In this document: positions 6,389 to 15,500 of the stretch, piece by piece
How positions within the stretch are numbered: the stretch's first letter is position 1
Layout of the letters: the number at the start of each line of letters is the position of its first letter
Origin: a virus
Strand: one strand, 5' to 3'
Virus record (IMG/VR): IMGVR_UViG_3300021079_000008
Span: 1-53,398 of that record
Length of the DNA: 53,398 bases
Program-made: the position numbers and the translations under genes
Notes under the pieces: generated by a model
What the model was told of the DNA's origin: nothing
The model's database searches: none
The model's input: the letters and a program-made list of their open reading frames with translations, nothing else

Positions 6389-8967
6389 TGGCAATTATAA
6401 GATATACAAAAGATGCTACAATACGCTATGCGTATTTGAATATATTCCCTGACCAGTTTAAAACTGATAAGGAAAAGCAAGACGAAAGTTGGGTTAAGAA
6501 TACAATGGACTATTTTGCAAATAAAGCTTATGCTGAATATGTAAAGAATAGAGATACATTTGTAAAGAACTATGATTTGGTAAAAGGTATTCTTAGAATG
6601 GAAGACTTCTATCAGGAACCTCAAGTTAAAAGTTTTACAGATATGTTAACTGCTGACTTACAGCTTCCTGCATACGTAAAACACTATTCTATTATTACAA
6701 CACCTATTAATGAACTGATTGGTGAAATCAGCAAGCGTCCTGATACCTTTAGGGTTAAGGCATTTGATGATGATAGTAAGTCTGACGAGTTACAATTTAA
6801 GACAGAGATTCTTCAGAAATATGTAATGGAAACAGCTAAGAAAAAAATTCTGGAAAAGGCTGCTATACAAGGAGAAGAATTAAGTGATGAACAAGTACAA
6901 CAGCTTACAATGCAGGATGTACAAGATGAGATTGAAGACTACACCTCTGCTGCTGAAAAATGGGCTAACCATATTCTAACATGTCAAAAGGCTGAGTTTA
7001 ATTTGAAGGAAAAGAGTGAAGATGCCTTTCGTGATGTGTTAATCACTGCTAGAGAATTCTATCATATATATGAGGACAACTCTAAACTTGGATTCAATGT
7101 AGAGGTGGCTAATCCAAAAAACACTTGGTTCCTTACAACTCCAGATAGAAAATATATATCTGATCCTACAGGTAGGGCTCAAGGAGCATATGCTGCAGGA
7201 ACAGTTCAGGTGATGGAACTCTCTGAGATTATTGAAACCTTCCCTGATTTAACAAAGGATGAGATAGACCATTTAAGATCTTCTCTCCAGGATTATGGAT
7301 TGATTAATGTAAGAGAATCCAATCTTGGAAATCCTAATGCAACTCCAGGTATTGATTCAGTACAATATGATACATATGATCCTTTAGTCCTTCAGACTAG
7401 AATGATTATTGAATCTGAGATGAAGGAGAATAACGATGGACTTAAGGATTTCCTTGGTCTTACATCTAATGTATCTTCCTTTGGATATAAATATGTAGTG
7501 GTGAGAGGGTATTGGATATCTAAGAAGAAAATTGGTAAACTCATATATCTAGATGAGATGGGTAATGAACAATCTCTTCTTGTAGATGAAGGATATAAGT
7601 CAGGAACAATTCCTACACAACAGTCTATAGAATGGGGATGGATTAATCAATGGTATCAAGGAACTAAGATTGGACCAGATATCTATCATATTAAACCTTA
7701 CAACCTCCTGAACTATTGTCCTATTATAGGACTCACTCATGAGGTGAAGAATACAGAGGCTAAGAGTCTTGTAGATTTAATGAAGCCTTTTCAGGTATTA
7801 TATAATGTATGTATGAATCAGCTTTACAAACTCCTTGAGAAAGAAGTGGGTAAGGTATATTTAACATCTATTAGACATATACCTATTCCTAAAGATGGAG
7901 ATGCACAAGATGCTCTGGATGTTTGGGAAATGGAAGCTCGTAATAGAGGGGTGATGTTTATAGATGACTCTCCAGAGAATCTAAAAAGTCCTAGTTCATT
8001 TAATCAGTTTAGAGACATTGACCTTACACGTACACAAGAAATACAATCTCGTTATCAACTTGCTATACAATTAAAGAACGAGTGTTGGGAACTAATAGGT
8101 ATGTCTAGGCAAAGATTGGGATCAGTGTCTGCTAGTGAAACAGCTACAGGTACTAATACAGCTATTCAACAATCCTATTCTCAAACAGAACCTTTATTTG
8201 TAGCACATGAATATGTAATGGGACAACTCTATCAAGCAATCATTGATGCAGCCTTATATATTGAAAGCAACAAACCTCAATCAACCATTTCCTACATTAC
8301 ATCTGAAGGAGAAGCAGCCTTTGTTCAAATCAATGGTGATGATTTAAAGTTCAGGGACTTAAAAGTGTTTCTCACCAATAGACCTGAAGATACTCAAATG
8401 TTTAATGAGATTCGTCAACTTGCACAACCTCTTATGCAGAACGGTGGTTCATTGTACGATGTTATTGAATTATATAGTAATAAGTCTATGAGATCAATGA
8501 AGAAGGTGTTTAAGGTGTTGAAAGAGAAACAAGATGATATGCAGGAAAGACAACAGAAGATGCAAGAGCAACAACAGCAAGCTCAAGAACAACAAGCTCA
8601 AGAGCAAATGCAACAAGCTCAAGTACAACACGAACAACAATTGGCTCATGATGATTATCAAAAAGATTTGGATAGGATTAATAAGAAAGAGATTGCTATA
8701 ATTGCAGCAGAATCTAAAGGTCCTCTCCCAGATGTTAATCAGAATACTGTACCTGATGCATTGGAAATCAGCAAGTTATCTCATGAACAAACTAAAGCTG
8801 CCAAGGATTATGAATTAAAACTTGCTGACATACAGTCAAAGAATAAACAAGCATCTGATAAGATGGCAATAGAAAGAGAGAAGCTTCAAGTGGCTAGAGA
8901 AAACCAAGCAAACGATTTAGCTGTTGCGAAAGAGAATGCGAAAGGAAGAGCTAAAAAATCTAAATAA
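6388..8967 (+). CDS. Portal protein
   Basis: 859 residues. It forms the dodecameric channel at the capsid vertex through which terminase packages DNA and to which the tail rings attach. It is recognised by position after terL, large size and crAss-like portal sequence such as the stretch around SMRSMKKVFKVLKE. The last 150 residues are extremely Gln-rich and predicted coiled coil (EKQDDMQERQQKMQEQQQQ and onward), then basic to the end (KGRAKKSK). This matches the helical barrel and crown of large portals. It begins at the ATG overlapping the terL stop. The SPFH gene follows 6 bases after its stop. Confidence 0.9.
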   Translation: MAIIRYTKDATIRYAYLNIFPDQFKTDKEKQDESWVKNTMDYFANKAYAEYVKNRDTFVKNYDLVKGILRMEDFYQEPQVKSFTDMLTADLQLPAYVKHYSIITTPINELIGEISKRPDTFRVKAFDDDSKSDELQFKTEILQKYVMETAKKKILEKAAIQGEELSDEQVQQLTMQDVQDEIEDYTSAAEKWANHILTCQKAEFNLKEKSEDAFRDVLITAREFYHIYEDNSKLGFNVEVANPKNTWFLTTPDRKYISDPTGRAQGAYAAGTVQVMELSEIIETFPDLTKDEIDHLRSSLQDYGLINVRESNLGNPNATPGIDSVQYDTYDPLVLQTRMIIESEMKENNDGLKDFLGLTSNVSSFGYKYVVVRGYWISKKKIGKLIYLDEMGNEQSLLVDEGYKSGTIPTQQSIEWGWINQWYQGTKIGPDIYHIKPYNLLNYCPIIGLTHEVKNTEAKSLVDLMKPFQVLYNVCMNQLYKLLEKEVGKVYLTSIRHIPIPKDGDAQDALDVWEMEARNRGVMFIDDSPENLKSPSSFNQFRDIDLTRTQEIQSRYQLAIQLKNECWELIGMSRQRLGSVSASETATGTNTAIQQSYSQTEPLFVAHEYVMGQLYQAIIDAALYIESNKPQSTISYITSEGEAAFVQINGDDLKFRDLKVFLTNRPEDTQMFNEIRQLAQPLMQNGGSLYDVIELYSNKSMRSMKKVFKVLKEKQDDMQERQQKMQEQQQQAQEQQAQEQMQQAQVQHEQQLAHDDYQKDLDRINKKEIAIIAAESKGPLPDVNQNTVPDALEISKLSHEQTKAAKDYELKLADIQSKNKQASDKMAIEREKLQVARENQANDLAVAKENAKGRAKKSK

Positions 8968-8973
8968 TTCTAT

Positions 8974-9492
8974 ATGGAAAGTTTAATTAGACTATTTGAG
9001 TGGATAGGTAATTTATGGAGAGACTATCTCTCTCCATTTATTATTCTTAGGTGTTATGAGGTGGGTGTTCTATTAAGAATGGGACATTATAGGAGAAACT
9101 TAAAGGTGGGATTAAATTGGAAATTTCCTTTTATAGACGAGGTGCACACTACTATTTGTACAGTGGACACCTTCCATGTTTCTCCTATTGATATTACAAC
9201 AATTGATAATAAGCAAGTTAGCGTTGAGCCTATTGTTAAGTTTGATATAATGGATGGTAAGAAATATCTAGTTGATATGAATGAAGCTGCTAGTAACCTA
9301 CATGATGTTTCACGTGGAATCATAGCAGACTATTTAAGTGATTGTGAATGGGAGGCAATTAAGAAAAAGTCTACTCTCACTGCTATCAAGAATGCCTTGA
9401 AAAAGGAATGTGATGATATGGGAATCAATATCTATAAGGTGTATTTTGGTAGAATTGTCACTACTAAAGTGTACACAGTGTTCAAAGAATAA
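8974..9492 (+). CDS. SPFH (band 7/prohibitin-like) domain protein
   Basis: 172 residues. The sequence follows the SPFH pattern: an N-terminal hydrophobic/amphipathic segment (YLSPFIILRCYEVGVLLRMG), then GLNWKFPFID, then a strand TVDTFHVSPIDITTIDNK, and a helix with LHDVSRGIIADYLSD. Cellular SPFH proteins (stomatin, prohibitin, HflK/HflC) sit on membranes as ring oligomers and modulate proteases or microdomains. Here the protein is short and lacks the long C-terminal coiled coil. It lies between portal and scaffold genes, so it is co-transcribed with virion assembly genes. A role in shielding from host FtsH or in assembly at the membrane is speculation. It is followed by a promoter for the next gene. 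Confidence 0.75.
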   Translation: MESLIRLFEWIGNLWRDYLSPFIILRCYEVGVLLRMGHYRRNLKVGLNWKFPFIDEVHTTICTVDTFHVSPIDITTIDNKQVSVEPIVKFDIMDGKKYLVDMNEAASNLHDVSRGIIADYLSDCEWEAIKKKSTLTAIKNALKKECDDMGINIYKVYFGRIVTTKVYTVFKE

Positions 9493-9564
9493 ACGAAATT
9501 AATTAGAGTAAAAAACATTAATGCTATATTATTCAGAAAAATCATGTATATAGTATTACATCTC

Positions 9565-9595
9565 TTTGTTATGAATATAATATAATATACTTTTA
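9565..9595 (+). promoter_or_regulatory. Bacteroidota-type promoter before scaffold and capsid genes
   Basis: TTTG at 9565-9568, a 19-bp spacer, TACTTTTA at 9588-9595 (one mismatch). The transcript would begin about 9601-9605, at the AACCAAATAAA leader that recurs before the 12597 gene. It sits in the 133-base gap between the SPFH gene and the scaffold-like gene. Confidence 0.65.
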
Positions 9596-9625
9596 CATTG
9601 AAAACCAAATAAATATAACTACATT

Positions 9626-10870
9626 ATGGCTGAAAATTTTGATACCCCTTCAATGGGAAACTTTAGTATTGAGAATACTATGGAAATGGGAATGGGAAAC
9701 GCTGAACTTCTTAATGATCTTTTAGCTCCAGAAACCTCTACTTCAGGTCCTGACGATATTGAAGTGATTAAACCTGAGACCGATCCTCCTCCTGCTAAGA
9801 AACAACCTGCTGCTAAAACTGTAGGAGAAACTATGGCTGATGGTAAAATTCCTAAGGAAGAAGCACCAGATACATCATTAACAGATTTCTTAGAAGATGG
9901 TAAGGAAGAAGATGGTGAAGAAGAAGAGACTGCTCCTAAGAAGACTGTAAAAGCTTCTGAAGAAACAGAAGAGGTTGAAACAGAAGAAGTTAGTAGATTT
10001 ACTGCTCTCTCTAATGACCTATTTAAACTAGGTGTATTTTCTAAAGAGGATGGAGAAGAAGATGTACCCATCTCCACTCCCGAAGAATTCCTTGAAAGGT
10101 TTCAAGCTGAAAAGAAGAAAGGAGCTATTGAGGTAGTGAATAACTTCATTGGACAGTTTGGAGAAGATTATCAACAAGCATTTGATGCCATATTTGTAAA
10201 AGGAGCTGATCCTAAAGAATATTTCGGTACATATAATAATATAATAAAGTTCTCTGAATTAGATCTTTCTACTGAAAGCAATCAAATTTCAGTAATTAAA
10301 CAAGCTCTCACAGATCAAGGTTTTGAACCAGAAGATGTTGAGAGTGAAGTCGAAAGACTAAAGAACTATGGTGATTTAGAAAGCGTAGCAACCAAACACC
10401 ATAAGGTATTGGTTAAAAAGGAAGCAGCTAAATTACAATATTTAGAACAACAAGCTGAACAGCAATTGCAACAAAAGCAATCTATTAAGCAACAATACAT
10501 ACAGAATGTCCAAACAGTTTTGCAAGATAAACTGAAGGCAAAAGAGTTTGATGGTATTCCTATTAACCCCAAACTAGCATCTGAACTACAAGATTTCCTG
10601 CTGGTAGATAAGTACAAAACAGCTTCTGGTGAAACCATCACCGATTTTGATCGTACTATTCTGGAGTTAAAGAGACCTGAAAACCATGAACTTAAGGTGA
10701 AGGTTGGTCTTCTACTCAAGATCTTGGAAAAAGATCCAACCCTGTCTACAATTCAAAAAAGCGGAATCAGTAAGAAATCAGATCAACTGTTTAGTGAGGT
10801 GGCAAGACAAGTAACCAAAAGTGGTGCAAAGTCTTCCTCTTCACAAAAAGCATCTTCATGGTTTCAATAA
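9626..10870 (+). CDS. Acidic scaffold-like protein upstream of the major capsid protein
   Basis: 414 residues, position and composition of a capsid scaffold. Residues 1-130 are low-complexity, strongly acidic and Pro/Thr/Glu-rich (for example EDGKEEDGEEEETAPKK). The middle is helical. Residues about 265-300 are Gln-rich coiled coil (LQYLEQQAEQQLQQKQSIKQ), and the C-terminus is Ser/Lys-rich and ends SSWFQ. It contains LLNDLLAP at residues 28-35, almost identical to the C-terminus of the 136-aa protein at 1241-1651. It is the first gene after a promoter and lies 30 bases before the capsid gene. Scaffold function is inferred from context; a portal- or capsid-associated structural protein is the alternative. 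Confidence 0.7.
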   Translation: MAENFDTPSMGNFSIENTMEMGMGNAELLNDLLAPETSTSGPDDIEVIKPETDPPPAKKQPAAKTVGETMADGKIPKEEAPDTSLTDFLEDGKEEDGEEEETAPKKTVKASEETEEVETEEVSRFTALSNDLFKLGVFSKEDGEEDVPISTPEEFLERFQAEKKKGAIEVVNNFIGQFGEDYQQAFDAIFVKGADPKEYFGTYNNIIKFSELDLSTESNQISVIKQALTDQGFEPEDVESEVERLKNYGDLESVATKHHKVLVKKEAAKLQYLEQQAEQQLQQKQSIKQQYIQNVQTVLQDKLKAKEFDGIPINPKLASELQDFLLVDKYKTASGETITDFDRTILELKRPENHELKVKVGLLLKILEKDPTLSTIQKSGISKKSDQLFSEVARQVTKSGAKSSSSQKASSWFQ

Positions 10871-10900
10871 CTTTAAATAATAATTTAAAAGAATAACAAA

Positions 10901-12454
10901 ATGGCAATTCAAACACTCCCAGGATTAACTGGTTTTACGTACGCAAGGGTAGCTTCTATGGACAAACGTGCTGTAGGAAAACTCACCGACTCTAATCACT
11001 TGGAGTCTTTTCACTCCACAGAACCTGCTGACTATGATAAGAAAATCATCAGTCTGTACACTCAGAGTTCTTTGTATAGTAATGATTTCTTGGACATGAT
11101 CAACAAGAGCACACCTTATTACATTGATAATAATAGTGATGCTTGGAAATGGCAAGTTCAGGTTCCTTACAAATTCCCTAAGATCATTGACATTCCAGAC
11201 AGCACTGCTGCTTTGAACAAACCTGGTATTGATGGACAAGAGTTTGCTCTTGTTTTAGATACTAATGAGTTCTCTAAGAATGCTATTGTTTCTGTAGGTT
11301 CTCGTCAATATGGTCCTCGTTTCTACGTGGTTAAAGATCCTGCTCCTTGGAACATGGGTTTCTTGTATCTGTTCACTTTGGTAACTGATAATCCCACTGT
11401 AGATTTCGTAACTTCTACCTTCTTACAAACAGGTATTGAAATGGAATTGGTTGATGCTGCTATCGGTGAATTCGATCAGGATCTGTTAGGTCTTCCTCGT
11501 TTGGGTGAGCAAATCACAATGTTTGAATCTTTGGGTTCTGCATATGGTTATGAGCACAAAATCACCGAATGGGCTGATGATAAAATGATGAGGGATGCTT
11601 CAGGCAAACCTTTAGATATCTTGGTATATGCTCCACAACGTAGGAACCAATTACCTTTAACTCGTAATGATGTTAAATGGGAACCGTTCATTGAGTTTTG
11701 GATGCGTAAATCAATGCTTGAACTGAAAGTTAAACGTATGATCTGGAGCAAACCAGGTACAGTTAAAACTAATGGTTCTAAGCAAGAACTGAAACGTACA
11801 TCTGCTGGTGTTTATCACAGGATGCGTAACAATGGTAACTTGGTACAATACAATCGTGGTGAATTCACTGCTAACTTAATCCGTTCAGTATTTGGAGATC
11901 TGTTCTATCGTAGGGTAGATGTTAAAGATCGTAGGGTTAAAATGTATACCAATGAAGCTGGGTTTGACGTATTCCAACAAGCTTTAAAGAATGACGCTTT
12001 AAACAGTGGTCTTACTTTCATGGCTGATAGCGGAAATCGTTACATGCAAGGAGAAGGTCAACACATCACTTACAACTTTGCATTCGATGCAATGGTTACA
12101 CGTGAGACAGGTCGTGTTGAACTGATTCACTTGAAAGAACTTGATCTGCCACAATCTAACTTAGAATTTGGTCAGAACAAGAAATCTACTCCTGTATTCA
12201 TGGTGTTTGATGTTAGTCCTATGAGCGATGGTTCTATGGTTAATAACATTCGTGAAGTGAGGATGAAAGGTGCTCCTTCTATGACTTGGGGATATATTGA
12301 TGGAACTCGTCACCACTTAGGCTTTGCTAAGTCTCAAGGTATGAGCTCTGCTAACAAATTCCCTGGATATGAAATTTGGATGAAAGACCGTTGTGATGTA
12401 TTTATCGAAGATCTGTCTCGTACAGTATTGATCGAAGAGATTCCACAATTCTAA
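10901..12454 (+). CDS. Major capsid protein (crAss-like, HK97 fold)
   Basis: 517 residues. The sequence matches the highly conserved crAss-like capsid protein as I know it: GFTYARVASMDKRAVGK near the N-terminus, NSDAWKWQVQVPYKFPKIID, FYVVKDPAPWNMGFLYLFTL, and KRTSAGVYHRMRNNGNLVQY. It builds the icosahedral shell. Codon use is visibly more GC-rich and uniform than the average gene here (many CGT, GGT, AAC codons), as expected for the most abundant virion protein. The start is unambiguous, with an A-rich leader and no Shine-Dalgarno. A stable hairpin follows 10 bases after the stop. Confidence 0.95.
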   Translation: MAIQTLPGLTGFTYARVASMDKRAVGKLTDSNHLESFHSTEPADYDKKIISLYTQSSLYSNDFLDMINKSTPYYIDNNSDAWKWQVQVPYKFPKIIDIPDSTAALNKPGIDGQEFALVLDTNEFSKNAIVSVGSRQYGPRFYVVKDPAPWNMGFLYLFTLVTDNPTVDFVTSTFLQTGIEMELVDAAIGEFDQDLLGLPRLGEQITMFESLGSAYGYEHKITEWADDKMMRDASGKPLDILVYAPQRRNQLPLTRNDVKWEPFIEFWMRKSMLELKVKRMIWSKPGTVKTNGSKQELKRTSAGVYHRMRNNGNLVQYNRGEFTANLIRSVFGDLFYRRVDVKDRRVKMYTNEAGFDVFQQALKNDALNSGLTFMADSGNRYMQGEGQHITYNFAFDAMVTRETGRVELIHLKELDLPQSNLEFGQNKKSTPVFMVFDVSPMSDGSMVNNIREVRMKGAPSMTWGYIDGTRHHLGFAKSQGMSSANKFPGYEIWMKDRCDVFIEDLSRTVLIEEIPQF

Positions 12455-12464
12455 TATTCCTTCC

Positions 12465-12566
12465 GAGAAGAATTACCCCCTAGCCTTCAAAGCTAGGGGA
12501 GTCTTCTCACACAGAGTGATGGATTGATTAAATGTCAGTTGCATCTCCTTCGATGGAAACACTCTG
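12465..12566 (+). promoter_or_regulatory. Two adjacent hairpins after the capsid gene
   Basis: The first hairpin: GAGAAGA (12465-12471) pairs with TCTTCTC (12502-12508), and within it CCCCTAGC (12477-12484) pairs with GCTAGGGG (12492-12499) around a 7-base loop. It has no T run, so it is unlikely to be a classical terminator. The second: CAGAGTG (12512-12518) pairs with CACTCTG (12560-12566) around a long loop. They fill the 142-base gap between capsid and next gene. They could protect the capsid mRNA from exonucleases, mark a processing site, or attenuate transcription downstream. Confidence 0.6.
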
Positions 12567-12596
12567 CAAATTAAAACCAAATAAAACAACTACATT

Positions 12597-13565
12597 ATGG
12601 GCAAGATAGGCAAAATCTCTACATTAAAAAAAGAGTATAACAATTCTCAATTGCAGACAATGCAAGGAGGATTATCAATGAAAGGTATGACAAGGATTCC
12701 TGGTACAGGAGTTTTTAAATATCCATATAAGGAACTTGATGGTCAGTATAGAACAGGACTAGATCCTCTAGCTGCATATATTCGCAGAATACAAGATCCT
12801 TTAGAACAAGAGATGGAGATTGAACGTGTAACAGCACTTAAACTTAAATTAGAGGGTGCATTAGGTGATATTGATTTAAGTCCTCGTTCTAAATTCTGGA
12901 ACTATGGATTGTCTACATCCACTGATGATGTAATGCATGTTCAGCCAGTTAAACTAATGGATGGTGATAATTATTATGATTTAAACCAATCCTTTCAAGA
13001 ACTAGCTTTCTCTTGGTTGCGTGTTCATCCAACAATTGCTTCTAGCTATCAAGCATGGGAGCGTGGTGAATATCCTGCTGATACTCAGTTCTATGTAGCT
13101 GATGATGAGATTGAAAATGCAGTGCTGTTCAAAAAGAAACAACTTATTAATAAGTCTATTGTTAAGTTTGACTCTATGACTCCTGATAAGAAGAAAAAAG
13201 TAGCTAGGTTATTAGGACTTCCTGTAACAGATAATACTAAAGAAGCAGTGGTGTATAATTTAGTTGATAATGTACTGAAACAAACCGAATTCAAGAATGG
13301 CAAATATCAAGGACTGAATCCTGTAGAGGTATTCAATAGATTTGCAGATATGAAGGAAAACTTGCTCCATATTAAAGATTTAGTTAAACAAGCTGTCACC
13401 CATTCTGTATATCGTCTAAAACCAAGTGGTAAGGTATATGAAGGAGAATTTGAAGTGGCAAAAGATGAAGATGACTTAATTAAATATCTTGCTGATGAAG
13501 ATCATCAAGATGAGCTCATCACATTGGAACAAAAATTAAAAACTAAAAAATTAGCTTCTGTATGA
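12597..13565 (+). CDS. Conserved structural-block protein after the capsid gene
   Basis: 322 residues, soluble, mixed helical. It contains YPYKELDGQYRTGLDPLAAY, an EMEIERVTALKLKLE helix and RSKFWNYG, a set I associate with the conserved crAss-like gene that follows the capsid gene. The middle has KFDSMTPDKKKKVARLLGLP, resembling a small helical domain. The C-terminus is rich in Lys and Asp/Glu. It overlaps the next gene by four bases (ATGA), so the two are translated together. The role is probably in capsid or connector structure, by context only. The start is preceded by the leader AAAACCAAATAAA also found before the scaffold gene. Confidence 0.75.
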   Translation: MGKIGKISTLKKEYNNSQLQTMQGGLSMKGMTRIPGTGVFKYPYKELDGQYRTGLDPLAAYIRRIQDPLEQEMEIERVTALKLKLEGALGDIDLSPRSKFWNYGLSTSTDDVMHVQPVKLMDGDNYYDLNQSFQELAFSWLRVHPTIASSYQAWERGEYPADTQFYVADDEIENAVLFKKKQLINKSIVKFDSMTPDKKKKVARLLGLPVTDNTKEAVVYNLVDNVLKQTEFKNGKYQGLNPVEVFNRFADMKENLLHIKDLVKQAVTHSVYRLKPSGKVYEGEFEVAKDEDDLIKYLADEDHQDELITLEQKLKTKKLASV

Positions 13566-14293
13566 TACCTGTAGACAGTTTATTATATAAGATAGACCAG
13601 AAACTAAATAAGCTATCAAGTAATGAACATCAGCAGATACAGTTAGAAGATAAGATATTAGCTCTTAATGAAGGACAAATAAAACTGATAAAGCAAAAAC
13701 TTGATGGCACAAGTACAAATACTGGTCTAGGGTTGGATGCTTTCAAAAAGAGATATGAGGATTTACAGAAGTTCATTGAAGCTTATGAAGATCATCCAAT
13801 GCCTCTCACATTAACAAATCCAGAACTTAATAAGTGGACTTCTTCATTAGTGGGAATTACACCAGCATACATGTTCTATGTAGATAGTTACATAACTGCT
13901 GATAAGGGAAGGTGTAAAAATAGAAAGATTTGGATCAATAGGGATTTAGCAAAACATGGTGATTTACAATTTTGTTTAAATAACGATCACTATAAACCCT
14001 CCTTTGAATACCAAGAAACTTTTAACTTTATTTCATCTGATGAAATATCAATATTTACAGATGGAACCTTTACACCAAAGTCTCTCTATCTTTCCTATAT
14101 AAGATATCCTAAATATATAGATAAGGTTGGATATGTAAAGTTTGATGGTACAGATTCAATAGACCAAGATTGTGAATTAAAGAATTACCTAGAGGATGAA
14201 TTAGTTGATTTAACAGTTCAGAATTTAGCAATGTATACCGAGAATGCTTCTGCTGTACAGTCTGCACAATTAAGGATTCAAACAAACGAATAA
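13562..14293 (+). CDS. Putative connector/tail-ring protein
   Basis: 243 residues. The N-terminal 60 residues are helical and coiled (KIDQKLNKLSSNEHQQIQLE). The rest is beta-rich with YLSYIRYPKYIDKVGYV, followed by a C-terminal helix (YLEDELVDLTVQNLAMYTEN). The arrangement of a beta domain closed by a helix, and the position between the capsid and tail genes, fit the ring or adaptor proteins between portal and tail in crAss-like phages. I cannot assign which ring. Its ATG overlaps the preceding stop. Confidence 0.65.
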   Translation: MIPVDSLLYKIDQKLNKLSSNEHQQIQLEDKILALNEGQIKLIKQKLDGTSTNTGLGLDAFKKRYEDLQKFIEAYEDHPMPLTLTNPELNKWTSSLVGITPAYMFYVDSYITADKGRCKNRKIWINRDLAKHGDLQFCLNNDHYKPSFEYQETFNFISSDEISIFTDGTFTPKSLYLSYIRYPKYIDKVGYVKFDGTDSIDQDCELKNYLEDELVDLTVQNLAMYTENASAVQSAQLRIQTNE

Positions 14294-14321
14294 GTTTTTT
14301 AACAATTAAAATAGATAAACA

Positions 14322-15470
14322 ATGTCTGATTTTTCATTAACTACGCTCTTCGTAGTTCCAGTAGGACAAGTAGCATTTCCTAGCTCTGGCTCTACGCAGA
14401 ATTTAACCGCAGGTCAGGTTGGTATTTTCGGTAACGATTATACTGCAACCAATACCCCTGGTTCTTTCCCTTATTTTTACGTTGCTCAAGGTAGGGTAAA
14501 TACCTATCTTCAAGGTTCTAAACGTTCAGACAAAATTGCTGGATGTCAAGCTGGTGCAAATTGTAAATCAAATGTTACCGAATGGTATACAGTAAAAGGT
14601 TGCCCTACAGCAGCTACCCAAATCACTGATGTTAGTGGTTGGACAGCTAAATGTGGTGATGTTGTAACTCTTACTCTTCGTGCACATTCTAGCTACATTG
14701 ACACTTTGTACTTTAATGGTTTCACTCGTAGTGTAACTGTTCAAGCTCCTTGTTGTGATTGTGGTGCAGATCCTTGTGATACTGTTGATGTAAATGCTTT
14801 GATCAATCAGTTTATTGTAAAACTGAGTGCCCATGCTCCAGGTAACAACCCTGACAACATCAGTTTTAGCACATTCTACACATTCACAAATGTAGGTGGT
14901 ACAACTTTACGTATCTCTGCAAAACCTTTGACTAAGTACGGTCAGCCTTGTGATGTTGCTGCATTTCCTTTTGAATATGACAGGATGTACTTCCGTACAT
15001 TTGTTTATTCTGGTCCTGCAACCACTGCTGATTTTATTGTAGCTGACAATTGTAATATTGTTGCTACTCCAGTAATTGTGCAAAGGGCTTCTTATCCTTT
15101 AGGAACTTCAGATGAGATTAAGCAATTAGAAAAGAATTTCTATAGCTATCAAGCTGGATACCTGAAACATCTGTATAGGATGGTTGGTTATAACGAAAAC
15201 TTTGAAAGTTGGGTAACAGATGGTACTACCTACAATACCTTCTACATCAAGTTTAACGAGTATGACAAATCTGCCTACCAGTGGGGTGATTATATCATGG
15301 AAGATAGTACAGTGATCATTGCTGTTCCACAAGCAGTTTCCGCAACTTTGAAAGCAATTTTGGAAAATGCTTTGGGTTCTGTGGCTAGTGATAATAGTTG
15401 TGTTACAACTACATCAACTACCACTACTTCTAGTACAACCACTACTACCACTACAACCCTTATACCATAA
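14322..15470 (+). CDS. Abundant virion protein with poly-threonine tail
   Basis: 382 residues. N-terminal beta-rich domain (FSLTTLFVVPVGQVAFPSSG), a CCDCGADPCD cluster around residue 150, then helical and beta segments with SYQAGYLKHLYRMVGY. It ends in a Thr/Ser tract (from residue 362) and LIP. The codon use is like that of the capsid gene, with many GGT, CGT and GCT codons, suggesting heavy expression. It is followed by a strong terminator, which also makes it the end of a high-level transcript. A head fibre, decoration or tail-surface protein is likely. A tail-tube or sheath function is less likely in a short-tailed phage. Family not certain. Confidence 0.65.
   Translation: MSDFSLTTLFVVPVGQVAFPSSGSTQNLTAGQVGIFGNDYTATNTPGSFPYFYVAQGRVNTYLQGSKRSDKIAGCQAGANCKSNVTEWYTVKGCPTAATQITDVSGWTAKCGDVVTLTLRAHSSYIDTLYFNGFTRSVTVQAPCCDCGADPCDTVDVNALINQFIVKLSAHAPGNNPDNISFSTFYTFTNVGGTTLRISAKPLTKYGQPCDVAAFPFEYDRMYFRTFVYSGPATTADFIVADNCNIVATPVIVQRASYPLGTSDEIKQLEKNFYSYQAGYLKHLYRMVGYNENFESWVTDGTTYNTFYIKFNEYDKSAYQWGDYIMEDSTVIIAVPQAVSATLKAILENALGSVASDNSCVTTTSTTTTSSTTTTTTTTLIP
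15405..15458 (+). repeat. Poly-threonine tract at the C-terminus
   Basis: Eighteen codons of Thr with a few Ser, built of ACA, ACC and ACT, ending the 382-aa protein. One of several such tracts between 15405 and 27459. The codons vary, so it is the amino acid run and not one DNA unit that is kept. Confidence 0.85.
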
Positions 15471-15500
15471 TAAGTAGAAGGAAAACAATATCATATAACC

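Noticed and set aside
10868-10875. TAACTTTA as a -7 box for the capsid gene
   Set aside because: No TTTG-like box at 19-21 bases upstream; the capsid gene is more likely served by the promoter at 9565.
14322-15470. Tail sheath or tube protein reading for the 382-aa protein
   Set aside because: The rest of the gene set describes a short non-contractile tail, and no sheath signature is visible.
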